Translations under genes and position numbers: made by a program | In this document: positions 26,706 to 34,073 of the stretch, piece after piece | Layout of the letters: every line of letters begins with the position of its first letter | Position numbering within the stretch: position 1 is the first letter of the stretch | NCBI GenBank assembly: GCA_024641085.1 | Contig: JAHEDT010000026.1 | Location: forward strand, 1-42,218 | Source of the DNA: Geobacteraceae bacterium | GTDB lineage: Bacteria > Desulfobacterota > Desulfuromonadia > Desulfuromonadales > BM103 | Direction of reading: 5' to 3' | DNA length: 42,218 bases | The notes under the pieces: generated by a model | What the model was told of the DNA's origin: nothing | What the model saw: only the letters and a program-made list of their open reading frames with translations | Database searches by the model: none

Positions 26706-28151
26706 CTAGAAAGGCAACAGGGGCAATTCCAAACCCGCCACCTTCTGCACCAGCCTGACCACCTGGCTGCTGTAACCGAACTCGTTGTCGTACCAGACGT
26801 AGAGCACGACCCGGTCCCCCGAGACGATCGTTGAAACCGAGTCCACCACCCCGGCGTGGCGGGAGCCGACGAAATCGCTGGAGACGGCTTCCGGCGAGTT
26901 GGTGTAGTCGATCTGGTTCTGCAGCGGCGAGTCGAGAGAGACGTCGCGCAGGTAGCTGTTAAGCTCTTCCCGGCTGATTTTTTGCCCGAGGGTCAGGTTG
27001 AGAATCGCCAGCGATACGTTGGGCGTCGGCACCCGGATCGCGTTGCCGGTCAGCCGGCCGGTCAATTCGGGCAGCGCCTTGGCAATGGCGCTGGCGGCGC
27101 CGGTTTCGGTGATGACCATGTTGAGGGGAGCACTGCGGCCACGGCGGTGCTTGTTATGGTAATTGTCGATCAGGTTCTGGTCGTTGGTGTAGGAGTGACA
27201 GGTTTCCACGTGGCCGCTGATGACCCCGTAGCGGTCGTTGACGGCCTTGAGTACCGGTACGATGGCGTTGGTGGTGCAGCTGGCTGCGGAAAAGATCTTC
27301 TCGCTGTCGGTCAGCAGTTCGTTGTTGACGCCGAACACCACGTTGGGGACATCACCCTTGCCGGGGGCGGTCAGCACAACCTTGCTGATCCCTTTGGCCA
27401 CGAGGTGGCGGCTGAGGCCCTTGCGGTCCCGCCATTTGCCGGTGTTGTCGATCAGGATCGCATCGTGGATACCGTACCGGGTGTAGTCGATCTGGTCCGG
27501 GGCATCGGCATAGATCAGGCGGATCATGTTGCCGTTGGCGATGATCGCGTTCTCTTCCGCATCGATGGTAATGGCGCCGTTGAAAGGTCCATGTACCGAG
27601 TCGCGGCGCAGCAGGCTGGCCCGCTTCATCAGGTCGTCATCACCGCCTTTACGGACCACCGCGGCACGCAGCCGCAGTTTGTCTCCGCCGCCGGCCTTGT
27701 CCACAAGGATCCTTGCCAGAAGTCGGCCGATGCGGCCGAAGCCGTAGAGTACGACATCACGGGGTTCACTGAGCAGGGACGTCTGCCCGGTATTGACCTT
27801 CGCCAGTTCCCGGCGCACGAAGTCGGCGACCTCGTGATCCGGTCCCTGTGCCTGGTAGCGAACGGTCAGCTTGCCGATGTCGATTCGGGACGGAGCCAGG
27901 TCAAGACCCTCCATCGCCTTCAGAATCGGGTAGCTGTCGCGGACGGAAAGTTCGTTCTCGAGGATCTGCCGGGCAAATCGGTGGGCCTTGAGGATATCGA
28001 CCATGGATCCGTGCACAAGGCTGCGTCCGTAGACCGTGGTGACGACCCCGTGATCCCGGTAGAGCCGCCCGATGATCGGCAGCATCGTTTCCGCGATCTC
28101 CTCGCGCTGTTTCCAGTCAGAAAAATAGCGTTCCTGTTTCTCCAGGTTCAT
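26706..28151 (-). CDS. gap: Glyceraldehyde-3-phosphate dehydrogenase, long form
   Basis: This 480-aa enzyme interconverts glyceraldehyde-3-phosphate and 1,3-bisphosphoglycerate with NAD(P). The dinucleotide fold starts at LYGFGRIGRLLARIL (about residue 136), and the catalytic SAASCTTNAIVPVLKA carries the active Cys; ETCHSYTNDQNLID and YDNEFGYSSQVVRL follow. An N-terminal extension of about 130 residues precedes the GAPDH core, as in the long GAPDHs of several proteobacteria; its function is not known to me. The ATG at 28151 is chosen because of an AGGAAGG run 8-15 bases upstream; an in-frame start at 28181 would add ten residues. It is divergent from fba. Confidence 0.92.
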   Translation of the reverse strand: MNLEKQERYFSDWKQREEIAETMLPIIGRLYRDHGVVTTVYGRSLVHGSMVDILKAHRFARQILENELSVRDSYPILKAMEGLDLAPSRIDIGKLTVRYQAQGPDHEVADFVRRELAKVNTGQTSLLSEPRDVVLYGFGRIGRLLARILVDKAGGGDKLRLRAAVVRKGGDDDLMKRASLLRRDSVHGPFNGAITIDAEENAIIANGNMIRLIYADAPDQIDYTRYGIHDAILIDNTGKWRDRKGLSRHLVAKGISKVVLTAPGKGDVPNVVFGVNNELLTDSEKIFSAASCTTNAIVPVLKAVNDRYGVISGHVETCHSYTNDQNLIDNYHNKHRRGRSAPLNMVITETGAASAIAKALPELTGRLTGNAIRVPTPNVSLAILNLTLGQKISREELNSYLRDVSLDSPLQNQIDYTNSPEAVSSDFVGSRHAGVVDSVSTIVSGDRVVLYVWYDNEFGYSSQVVRLVQKVAGLELPLLPF

Positions 28152-28343
28152 CCCTGAATCCTTCCTGTATGTCTGTCTCATTTACTCGTTGAAATGTCAG
28201 CACATCCTAGTCGAAATGGATGGTGAGATGCAACCAGTGCATGTTTTATAGGGAGTTTGAACTGGACTTGTCGCAGATGAATTGGTATTAAGATATAGTC
28301 TGAAAATGGTCATTGACCGATCCAAAAAGGAGGATCTCTGCTG

Positions 28344-29324
28344 ATGGGCGATAAGGTGCATTATACGGAACTCGGGCTGGTGAACACCCGTGAGATGTTT
28401 GCTAAAGCGATGGCCGGAGGTTACGCCATTCCCGCTTACAATTTCAACAACCTCGAGCAGCTCCAGGCGATCGTTACCGCCTGCGCGGAAAGCCGCTCTC
28501 CGGTGATCATCCAGGTCAGTAAGGGGGCACGTGAATATGCCAATGCCACCATGCTGCGCTACATGGCGATGGGTGCGGTCAAGATGGCCAAAGAAATGGG
28601 TGTCGACCTGCCGATCTGCCTGCACCTTGATCATGGGGATTCCTTCGAAGTCTGCAAGTCCTGCGTCGACAACGGCTTCTCCTCGGTGATGATCGATGGG
28701 TCGCATCTGCCCTATGAGGAGAATGTCGCCCTGACCAAAAAAGTCGTCGAATATGCCCATCAGTATGACGTCACGGTCGAAGGCGAACTCGGTGTCCTGG
28801 CCGGAATCGAGGACGATGTCCAGGCGGAACATTCGACCTACACCAAGCCGGCGGAAGTCGAGGATTTCGTCAAGAAGACCGGTGTCGACTCCCTGGCAAT
28901 TTCCATAGGCACCAGTCATGGAGCCTTCAAATTCAAGCTGAAGCCGGGCGAGGACGCACCGCCGCTGCGCTTCGATATCCTCGAAGAAGTCGAGCGCCGC
29001 ATCCCCGGGTTCCCGATCGTCCTGCACGGCGCTTCCAGCGTAGTCCAGGATTACGTGGCATTGATCAACCAGTACGGCGGCAAGATGGAAGGCGCCGTTG
29101 GGGTCCCAGAAGAACAGCTGCGCCGTGCGGCCAAGAGCGCCGTCTGCAAAATCAACATCGATTCTGACGGGCGGCTGGTCGTTACCGCCAAAGTGCGCGA
29201 GTACCTGGCCAACCACCCCGGCGAGTTCGACCCCCGCAAATATCTCGGTGCGGCGCGCAAGGAATTGGTTGCGTTGCTCAAGCACAAGAATGATGCCGTG
29301 TTGGGGAGTGCCGGCAAGGTCTAA
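28344..29324 (+). CDS. fba: Class II fructose-1,6-bisphosphate aldolase
   Basis: This 326-aa zinc aldolase cleaves or forms fructose-1,6-bisphosphate. ICLHLDHGDSFEVCKSCVDN carries the catalytic Asp and first zinc His, and IGTSHGAFKF and IVLHGASSVV supply the other zinc His residues. VEGELGVLAGIEDDV is typical of the class IIA/B family. AAGGAGGA lies nine bases before the ATG. Its divergent partner is gap, so two consecutive reactions of lower and upper glycolysis/gluconeogenesis share one intergenic region. Confidence 0.94.
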   Translation: MGDKVHYTELGLVNTREMFAKAMAGGYAIPAYNFNNLEQLQAIVTACAESRSPVIIQVSKGAREYANATMLRYMAMGAVKMAKEMGVDLPICLHLDHGDSFEVCKSCVDNGFSSVMIDGSHLPYEENVALTKKVVEYAHQYDVTVEGELGVLAGIEDDVQAEHSTYTKPAEVEDFVKKTGVDSLAISIGTSHGAFKFKLKPGEDAPPLRFDILEEVERRIPGFPIVLHGASSVVQDYVALINQYGGKMEGAVGVPEEQLRRAAKSAVCKINIDSDGRLVVTAKVREYLANHPGEFDPRKYLGAARKELVALLKHKNDAVLGSAGKV

Positions 29325-29368
29325 AGCCGGGCCCGCGAGGTGCGTGGCGCGCAATCACAGAACAAATT

Positions 29369-29398
29369 AAGAGCCGCCTGGAGAACCGGGCGGCTCTT
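29369..29398 (+). terminator. Hairpin after fba
   Basis: AAGAGCCGCC (29369-29378) pairs with GGCGGCTCTT (29389-29398) over 10 bp. No T-run follows, so termination is likely but not certain; it may also serve the convergent ChaN gene. Confidence 0.55.
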
Positions 29399-29440
29399 GC
29401 CGATTAAAGGCCGTGGTTGGATTGGATGGCGTGGATTGAG

Positions 29441-30703
29441 CTATTTTTTATGTTTGTTAAGGGTGCCATGACCGTCGGTCTTGGGCAGGGGGATAAAGGT
29501 GACTTCCAGGTCGATCCTCTGGCCGTTGCGTTCCACGGTCAGGGTTGACTGGTCATCGGTAGCCCGCTGATTCACTTCGTAGATCAGGTCGAAGCTGTCT
29601 TCGATCAAAACCCCATCCAGGGCAATCACGACATCCCCGGCCAGAACCCCGGCTTTGTCGGCCGTCGAGTTCGGCACGACGGCCTCAACAACCACCTTGC
29701 CGTCTGCTGCCTTCATACTCACGCCAAGCTTGACAGGTACACCCGGCAGGCTTTCGTATGTGGTGTACACCAGGTAATCATATGAGACCATCGGGAACAG
29801 AGGCGCTTGGATATCCATCAGCTTGCTCTGCTGAGCCTCGGGGATGTCAATCTCGCGGCTGCCAACCATGACGTAGGATATCGGCAGTCGGCGAAAGACG
29901 CGCCGCGGGATGCCGAAACCGTATCTAACGTGATTGCCGCCGGCCATGACCACCATGCGATACCCGGGGCCCTTGTCTCTCATCACGTTGGCGACCGCGT
30001 TCGCCATTGCCTCATCCCAGAGTGTCTGGATACGCAGGAAACCGTCGAGCATCTTGCCTCCATGGCTGTGATCGGCATATACCGCCTCCGTCATGGCCCT
30101 TTGGTAGCGATCGTTAAGGTCCATTTCGGGCAACTGTGCACGGGTGGCTTCGTCAAGGGCCTCAAGGTCGCTCATGCCGACTTTTTGGCGTAGTTGCTTG
30201 GTGACATTCAGGCCGATCACCGGGACCTGGTGGTCGCGGGCAAAATTGAGGATGTCACGATAGTACCTGAAGTCCTGTGACCAGACGCCGTACCAGTCGG
30301 ACGTTTTTAAAAATTCCTTTTCCGACAGCTTGCCGGCAACCCATTCATCGAGTACCGCCTGCTGCTCATGGTTGAACATTTCCATCCCCAGGCTGACCTG
30401 GCCCGGATGCTGATCCAGTACGGCCTCGAGGACCTGTAATTCGAGGCGATGCGAAGCAGGATTGTCATGGGTCTCACCGACGTAGATGATCCTTGCATCC
30501 GGTAAGGCGGCAAGCATCTCTTCCCGGGTGACCTTGATGCCGGTCGTCAGGTGGTAGATGTCGCCGACGGCAGGTTGGTCTGCAGGCGGGTAGGGGGCTT
30601 CCGGGTTGCCGATCGGTTGCTGACTCATGGTGCAGGCCGTCAATAGAAAGAAGGTTGTCAAGAAAATCGCGATAATCAACCGGTTGGGTGCAGTGAGGTT
30701 CAT
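29441..30703 (-). CDS. ChaN-family lipoprotein with C-terminal PDZ domain
   Basis: This 420-aa protein has a lipoprotein signal ending LLTAC (Cys24 lipidated). The ChaN/haem-binding uptake domain follows with IYVGETHDNPASHRLELQVL, LGMEMFNHEQQAVLDEW and VMAGGNHVRYGFGIP (about residues 70-290). A PDZ-like domain lies at the end (AVVPNSTADKAGVLAGDVVI). ChaN in Campylobacter binds haem at the outer membrane, and ChaN-PDZ combinations are common in deltaproteobacteria; a role in haem or iron handling is inferred. The ATG at 30703 is used, since the longer frame to 30883 adds 60 unrelated residues before the signal peptide. Confidence 0.85.
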   Translation of the reverse strand: MNLTAPNRLIIAIFLTTFFLLTACTMSQQPIGNPEAPYPPADQPAVGDIYHLTTGIKVTREEMLAALPDARIIYVGETHDNPASHRLELQVLEAVLDQHPGQVSLGMEMFNHEQQAVLDEWVAGKLSEKEFLKTSDWYGVWSQDFRYYRDILNFARDHQVPVIGLNVTKQLRQKVGMSDLEALDEATRAQLPEMDLNDRYQRAMTEAVYADHSHGGKMLDGFLRIQTLWDEAMANAVANVMRDKGPGYRMVVMAGGNHVRYGFGIPRRVFRRLPISYVMVGSREIDIPEAQQSKLMDIQAPLFPMVSYDYLVYTTYESLPGVPVKLGVSMKAADGKVVVEAVVPNSTADKAGVLAGDVVIALDGVLIEDSFDLIYEVNQRATDDQSTLTVERNGQRIDLEVTFIPLPKTDGHGTLNKHKK

Positions 30704-30742
30704 GTGTCTGTCCGGTATGGTTTGGGGTGTCAATGCCAGAGG

Positions 30743-30767
30743 ATGGTCTATACTGGAATTAGACCAT
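30743..30767. promoter_or_regulatory. Inverted repeat upstream of the ChaN gene
   Basis: ATGGTCTA (30743-30750) and TAGACCAT (30760-30767) are perfect 8-bp inverted arms with a 9-bp spacer. On the minus strand the left arm contains TATAGA, a plausible -10 for the ChaN gene, so the repeat could be an operator. Confidence 0.4.
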
Positions 30768-30876
30768 GGTCGTGAGGGCTTATCAAGAGGAAACCGCGGT
30801 GCCGCTACCCTGCAGCCGGACCCTTGCCCCCATGGGCCCAAGGTTTCCACATCGTTTTTGCCGGGCATTTTTCCGA

Positions 30877-30904
30877 TTGACAAATGGCCCAGGATCGATA
30901 TTAT
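30877..30904 (+). promoter_or_regulatory. Putative promoter of the polyamine operon
   Basis: Consensus TTGACA (30877-30882), a 16-bp spacer and TATTAT (30899-30904) stand 46 bp upstream of the regulator start codon. Confidence 0.65.
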
Positions 30905-30922
30905 TCCCGTCTGACATTTTGA

Positions 30923-30935
30923 TTAGTATAACTAA
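30923..30935 (+). promoter_or_regulatory. Perfect palindrome TTAGT-ATA-ACTAA, likely operator
   Basis: This symmetric 13-mer lies about 12 bp past the predicted transcription start and just before the ribosome binding site of the XRE-cupin gene, a good position for autoregulation. Its link to that protein is inferred. Confidence 0.5.
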
Positions 30936-30949
30936 ACAAGGAGCGGATC

Positions 30950-31495
30950 GTGGAGATCGGGGACCGGCTCAAGCGGCTCAGGATGATCAACTCGCTGACC
31001 CAGGAAGAACTCGCCAGTCGTGCGGATCTGACCAAGGGGTACATTTCTCAAGTTGAGAATGATGCGACCTGCCCCTCGATTGCCACCCTCAAGGACATCC
31101 TCGATGTCTTCGGTGTCAGCATGCAGGAGTTTTTCACTGCCCCGGCAGAGACCGAGGTGGTTTTCGGCAGCGACTCCAGGGTGCAGTCAACGGATGACAA
31201 TAACCCGGTCAAAGTCGAACTGCTGGTCCCCGGCGCCCAGAACCGTGAACTTGACCCGGCCCTGGTGACACTCAAGCCGGGCGCCGAGATGGATCTCCAG
31301 GATGTCCACGAAGGTGAGGAGTTCGGCTATCTGCTGCGCGGTCGCATCGAGGTCTGTCTCGACGACAAGGTCTATACGGTCAATCAGGACGAGTGTTTTC
31401 TCTTTGCTTCGGACCGCCGTCACAAGGTGCGCAATATTGGCAAGGGGATGGCGCAGATACTCTGGGTGGTGACGCCACCAACTTTTGATTATTGA
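30950..31495 (+). CDS. XRE-family regulator with cupin domain
   Basis: This 181-aa regulator has an N-terminal helix-turn-helix (LTQEELASRADLTKGYISQV, residues about 16-36) and a C-terminal cupin (about 105-175, with HEGEEFGYLLRGRIEVCL). The layout is that of PuuR-type regulators, which in enteric bacteria control putrescine use. Here it leads genes for carboxyspermidine synthesis and arginine decarboxylase, so the ligand may be a polyamine; this is inference from context. The start is GTG at 30950 with AAGGAG six bases upstream. Confidence 0.88.
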   Translation: MEIGDRLKRLRMINSLTQEELASRADLTKGYISQVENDATCPSIATLKDILDVFGVSMQEFFTAPAETEVVFGSDSRVQSTDDNNPVKVELLVPGAQNRELDPALVTLKPGAEMDLQDVHEGEEFGYLLRGRIEVCLDDKVYTVNQDECFLFASDRRHKVRNIGKGMAQILWVVTPPTFDY

Positions 31496-31520
31496 AGAAC
31501 GGCTTGCGAAGGAGAACGTT

Positions 31521-32717
31521 ATGAGCAAGGTCTTGATCATTGGTGCCGGCGGAGTGAGTCGGGTCGTCGTCCATAAATGCGCCCAGCGCAAAGATATCTT
31601 TTCCGCCATTACCCTCGCTTCGCGCACCAGGACGAAATGTGACGCCATCGCCGCGGAAATCCCCGGTATCGATATCAAAACGGCCCGCGTGGATGCTGAC
31701 AACGTCCCGGAACTGGTTACCCTGATCAAGCAGGAACAGCCCAAACTGGTGATCAACGTGGCGCTTCCCTACCAGGATCTGACCATCATGGATGCTTGCC
31801 TCGAGACCGGGGTCGACTACCTCGATACGGCCAACTATGAGCCACTCGACACCGCACACTTCGAGTACAGCTGGCAGTGGGCCTACCATGAGCGCTTCCG
31901 GGCGAAGGGGCTCATGGCCCTGCTCGGCAGCGGCTTCGATCCGGGGGTGACCAACGTCTACACTGCCCTGGCTGCGAAGGACTATCTCGACGAGATCCAC
32001 GAACTCGACATTATCGACGCCAATGCCGGCAGCCATGGCCAACCCTTTGCCACCAATTTCAACCCGGAGATCAACATCCGCGAAGTGACCGCCGCCTGCA
32101 GGCACTGGGAGAATGGTCAGTGGGTCGAGAGCGCACCCCTGTCGACCAAGCGGGTCTTCGACTTCCCGGAAGGGATCGGGCCGATGAACATCTACCGCCT
32201 CTATCACGAGGAGATGGAATCCCTGGTCAAACACCTCCCGACCATCAAAAAGGCCCAGTTCTGGATGACCTTCTCCGACAACTACCTCAAGCACCTCGAG
32301 GTGCTGCAGAATGTTGGCATGACCCGCATTGACGAGGTCGAGTTCCAGGGACAGAAGATCATCCCGATCCAGTTCCTCAAGGCTCTCCTGCCGGATCCTG
32401 GCACTCTCGGTCCGCTGACCAAGGGAAAAACCTGTATAGGCGTGATCGCCCGCGGCATCAAGAAGGGGCAAAGGAAGCAGGTCTACATTTACAACATCTG
32501 CGACCACGAGGCCTGCTATGCCGAGACCAATTCACAGGCGATCAGTTACACGACCGGCGTGCCGGCTGTGGTCGGCGGTCTCATGATGCTGGCCGGCAAA
32601 TGGCACAAGCCGGGCGTCTGGAACATGGAGCAGTTCGACCCGCAGCCTTTCCTGGATGAGGTCGGGCCGATGGGCCTGCCGCATGTCGTGGTCGAAGGCG
32701 AGTGGCCGGAACTGTAA
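31521..32717 (+). CDS. Carboxynorspermidine/carboxyspermidine dehydrogenase (saccharopine dehydrogenase family)
   Basis: This 398-aa oxidoreductase joins putrescine (or diaminopropane) to aspartate semialdehyde and reduces the imine with NADPH, giving carboxyspermidine (or carboxynorspermidine). The N-terminal Rossmann motif is VLIIGAGGVSRVVVHKCAQR. Further family segments are LDTANYEPLDTAHFEYSWQW, GSGFDPGVTNVYTALA and DANAGSHGQPFATNFNPEI. The 26-bp gap to the regulator and the next gene, nspC, fit this function better than lysine synthesis. The ATG at 31521 has AAGGAG seven bases upstream. Confidence 0.92.
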   Translation: MSKVLIIGAGGVSRVVVHKCAQRKDIFSAITLASRTRTKCDAIAAEIPGIDIKTARVDADNVPELVTLIKQEQPKLVINVALPYQDLTIMDACLETGVDYLDTANYEPLDTAHFEYSWQWAYHERFRAKGLMALLGSGFDPGVTNVYTALAAKDYLDEIHELDIIDANAGSHGQPFATNFNPEINIREVTAACRHWENGQWVESAPLSTKRVFDFPEGIGPMNIYRLYHEEMESLVKHLPTIKKAQFWMTFSDNYLKHLEVLQNVGMTRIDEVEFQGQKIIPIQFLKALLPDPGTLGPLTKGKTCIGVIARGIKKGQRKQVYIYNICDHEACYAETNSQAISYTTGVPAVVGGLMMLAGKWHKPGVWNMEQFDPQPFLDEVGPMGLPHVVVEGEWPEL

Positions 32718-32722
32718 GAGCG

Positions 32723-32791
32723 ATAAGCTGTAAGCCTTAAGCCGTAAGGCGGCAACTTGAACCCAAGTCTTGCAGCTTATAACTTACAGCT
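32723..32791 (+). repeat. Interlocking inverted repeats between CASDH and nspC
   Basis: ATAAGCTG (32723-32730) pairs with CAGCTTAT (32773-32780), and the overlapping AGCTGTAAG (32726-32734) pairs with CTTACAGCT (32783-32791). The same stretch repeats the word GTAAG/TTAAG five times. The two pairings exclude one another. Confidence 0.75.
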
Positions 32792-32815
32792 GAAAGCTAA
32801 AAGCTGAGGTTGAAA

Positions 32816-33970
32816 TTGACCGGTATCGATATTCCGAAAATTTTACAGTTGTCACCGTCGCCGGCTTACGTCATCGACCTCGGTCGCCTGCGCCACAACC
32901 TGGCCATCCTCGAAGAGGTGCAAAAGCGCAGCGGTGCGAAGATTCTCATGGCGCTCAAAGCCTTCGCGATGTGGAGTACTTTCCCGTTGATTCGCGAAAC
33001 GCTGAAGGGGGTCTGTGCCTCGTCACCCTGGGAAGCGCGGCTCGGCCGCGAGGAGTTCGGCGGCGAGGTCCACTCCTTCTCTGCGGCATTCAAAGAGAGT
33101 GATGCGGTCGAGCTGCTGACGATCTCCGACCACCTGGTCTTCAACTCCTTTAACCAGCTGGAACGCTTCCGGCCGATGTGGGAAGGCGCACGGGGGCGGG
33201 TGTCGATCGGCCTGCGGGTCAACCCCGAACACTCCGAGGGCCACACCGAGCTTTACGACCCCTGTGCACTGAACTCGCGCCTCGGCATCCGGCGCAGCGA
33301 GTTCGACGGCAAGTCGCTGGACGGGGTGGACGGGCTGCACTTCCATACCCTCTGCGAGCATCTCTTCGAGCCTTTGGCCCGCACTGCCAAGGTCTTCGAA
33401 GACAAGTTCGGCGAGTTCCTGCACGGCATGAAATGGCTCAACCTGGGAGGTGGCCACCACATTACCCGTGAGGGTTACGATATCGACGGCCTGGTCGAAC
33501 TGGTCCGGTATTTCCGTGAAAAGTACCAGGTTGAAATCTATCTCGAACCGGGCGAGGCCATTGTGATCGGTACCGGTCTGCTGGTTGGCGAAGTTCTTGA
33601 CGTGGTCCCCAACCAGGTCGAGAGTGCGATTCTCGATGTTTCGGCAACCTGCCATATGCCGGACATTCTCGAGATGCCCTACCGGCCAGAAATCTACAGT
33701 GGTTACGATCCCGGTGAGAAAGCGCATACTTATCGGCTCGGCGGGCCGTCCTGCCTGGCTGGTGACGTTATCGGCGACTGGTCGTTCGAACACCCGCTGC
33801 AGCCCGGCAAGCGGCTGGCGTTCCTCGACATGGCCCACTACACCATGGTTAAAACCACGACCTTCAACGGCATCCAGCACCCCCATCTCTGCACCTTCGA
33901 ACCGGAAACCGGGGCGTTGACGGTGGTCCGGAGTTTCGGGTACGAGGATTTCCGGGACAGGCTCTCGTAA
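32816..33970 (+). CDS. nspC: Carboxynorspermidine/carboxyspermidine decarboxylase
   Basis: This protein of about 384 aa is a PLP alanine-racemase-fold decarboxylase that turns carboxyspermidine into spermidine (or carboxynorspermidine into norspermidine). The PLP lysine is in ILMALKAFAMWSTFPLIR, followed by GVCASSPWEARLGREEFGGE; GLHFHTLCEH, WLNLGGGHHIT, and the substrate-binding CHMPDILEMPYRPEI are typical. There is no ATG: TTG at 32816 has TGAGG six bases upstream, while TTG at 32810 would abut that site. It acts directly after the dehydrogenase gene. Confidence 0.92.
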   Translation: MTGIDIPKILQLSPSPAYVIDLGRLRHNLAILEEVQKRSGAKILMALKAFAMWSTFPLIRETLKGVCASSPWEARLGREEFGGEVHSFSAAFKESDAVELLTISDHLVFNSFNQLERFRPMWEGARGRVSIGLRVNPEHSEGHTELYDPCALNSRLGIRRSEFDGKSLDGVDGLHFHTLCEHLFEPLARTAKVFEDKFGEFLHGMKWLNLGGGHHITREGYDIDGLVELVRYFREKYQVEIYLEPGEAIVIGTGLLVGEVLDVVPNQVESAILDVSATCHMPDILEMPYRPEIYSGYDPGEKAHTYRLGGPSCLAGDVIGDWSFEHPLQPGKRLAFLDMAHYTMVKTTTFNGIQHPHLCTFEPETGALTVVRSFGYEDFRDRLS

Positions 33971-33983
33971 ACAGGACTACGGG

Positions 33984-34048
33984 TTGAATCGCTGTTATGC
34001 GCTGTGCGCGTTGCAGCGATTTAACAAATCAACGCTTAAGCGATTCAA
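33984..34048 (+). repeat. Inverted repeat in the nspC-speA gap
   Basis: TTGAATCGCT (33984-33993) and AGCGATTCAA (34039-34048) are perfect 10-bp arms. Between them are further small symmetric words such as GATTTAACAAATC. It may form a stem in the leader of speA. Confidence 0.75.
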
Positions 34049-34073
34049 TGCTATCGATAGAAAGGGCTTGTCC

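Noticed and set aside
26856-28157. 433-codon frame opposite gap
   Set aside because: Mirror of a strongly supported GAPDH; Val/Gly/Asp-rich product without family features.
28197-29354. 385-codon frame opposite fba
   Set aside because: Class II aldolase on the plus strand explains the sequence.
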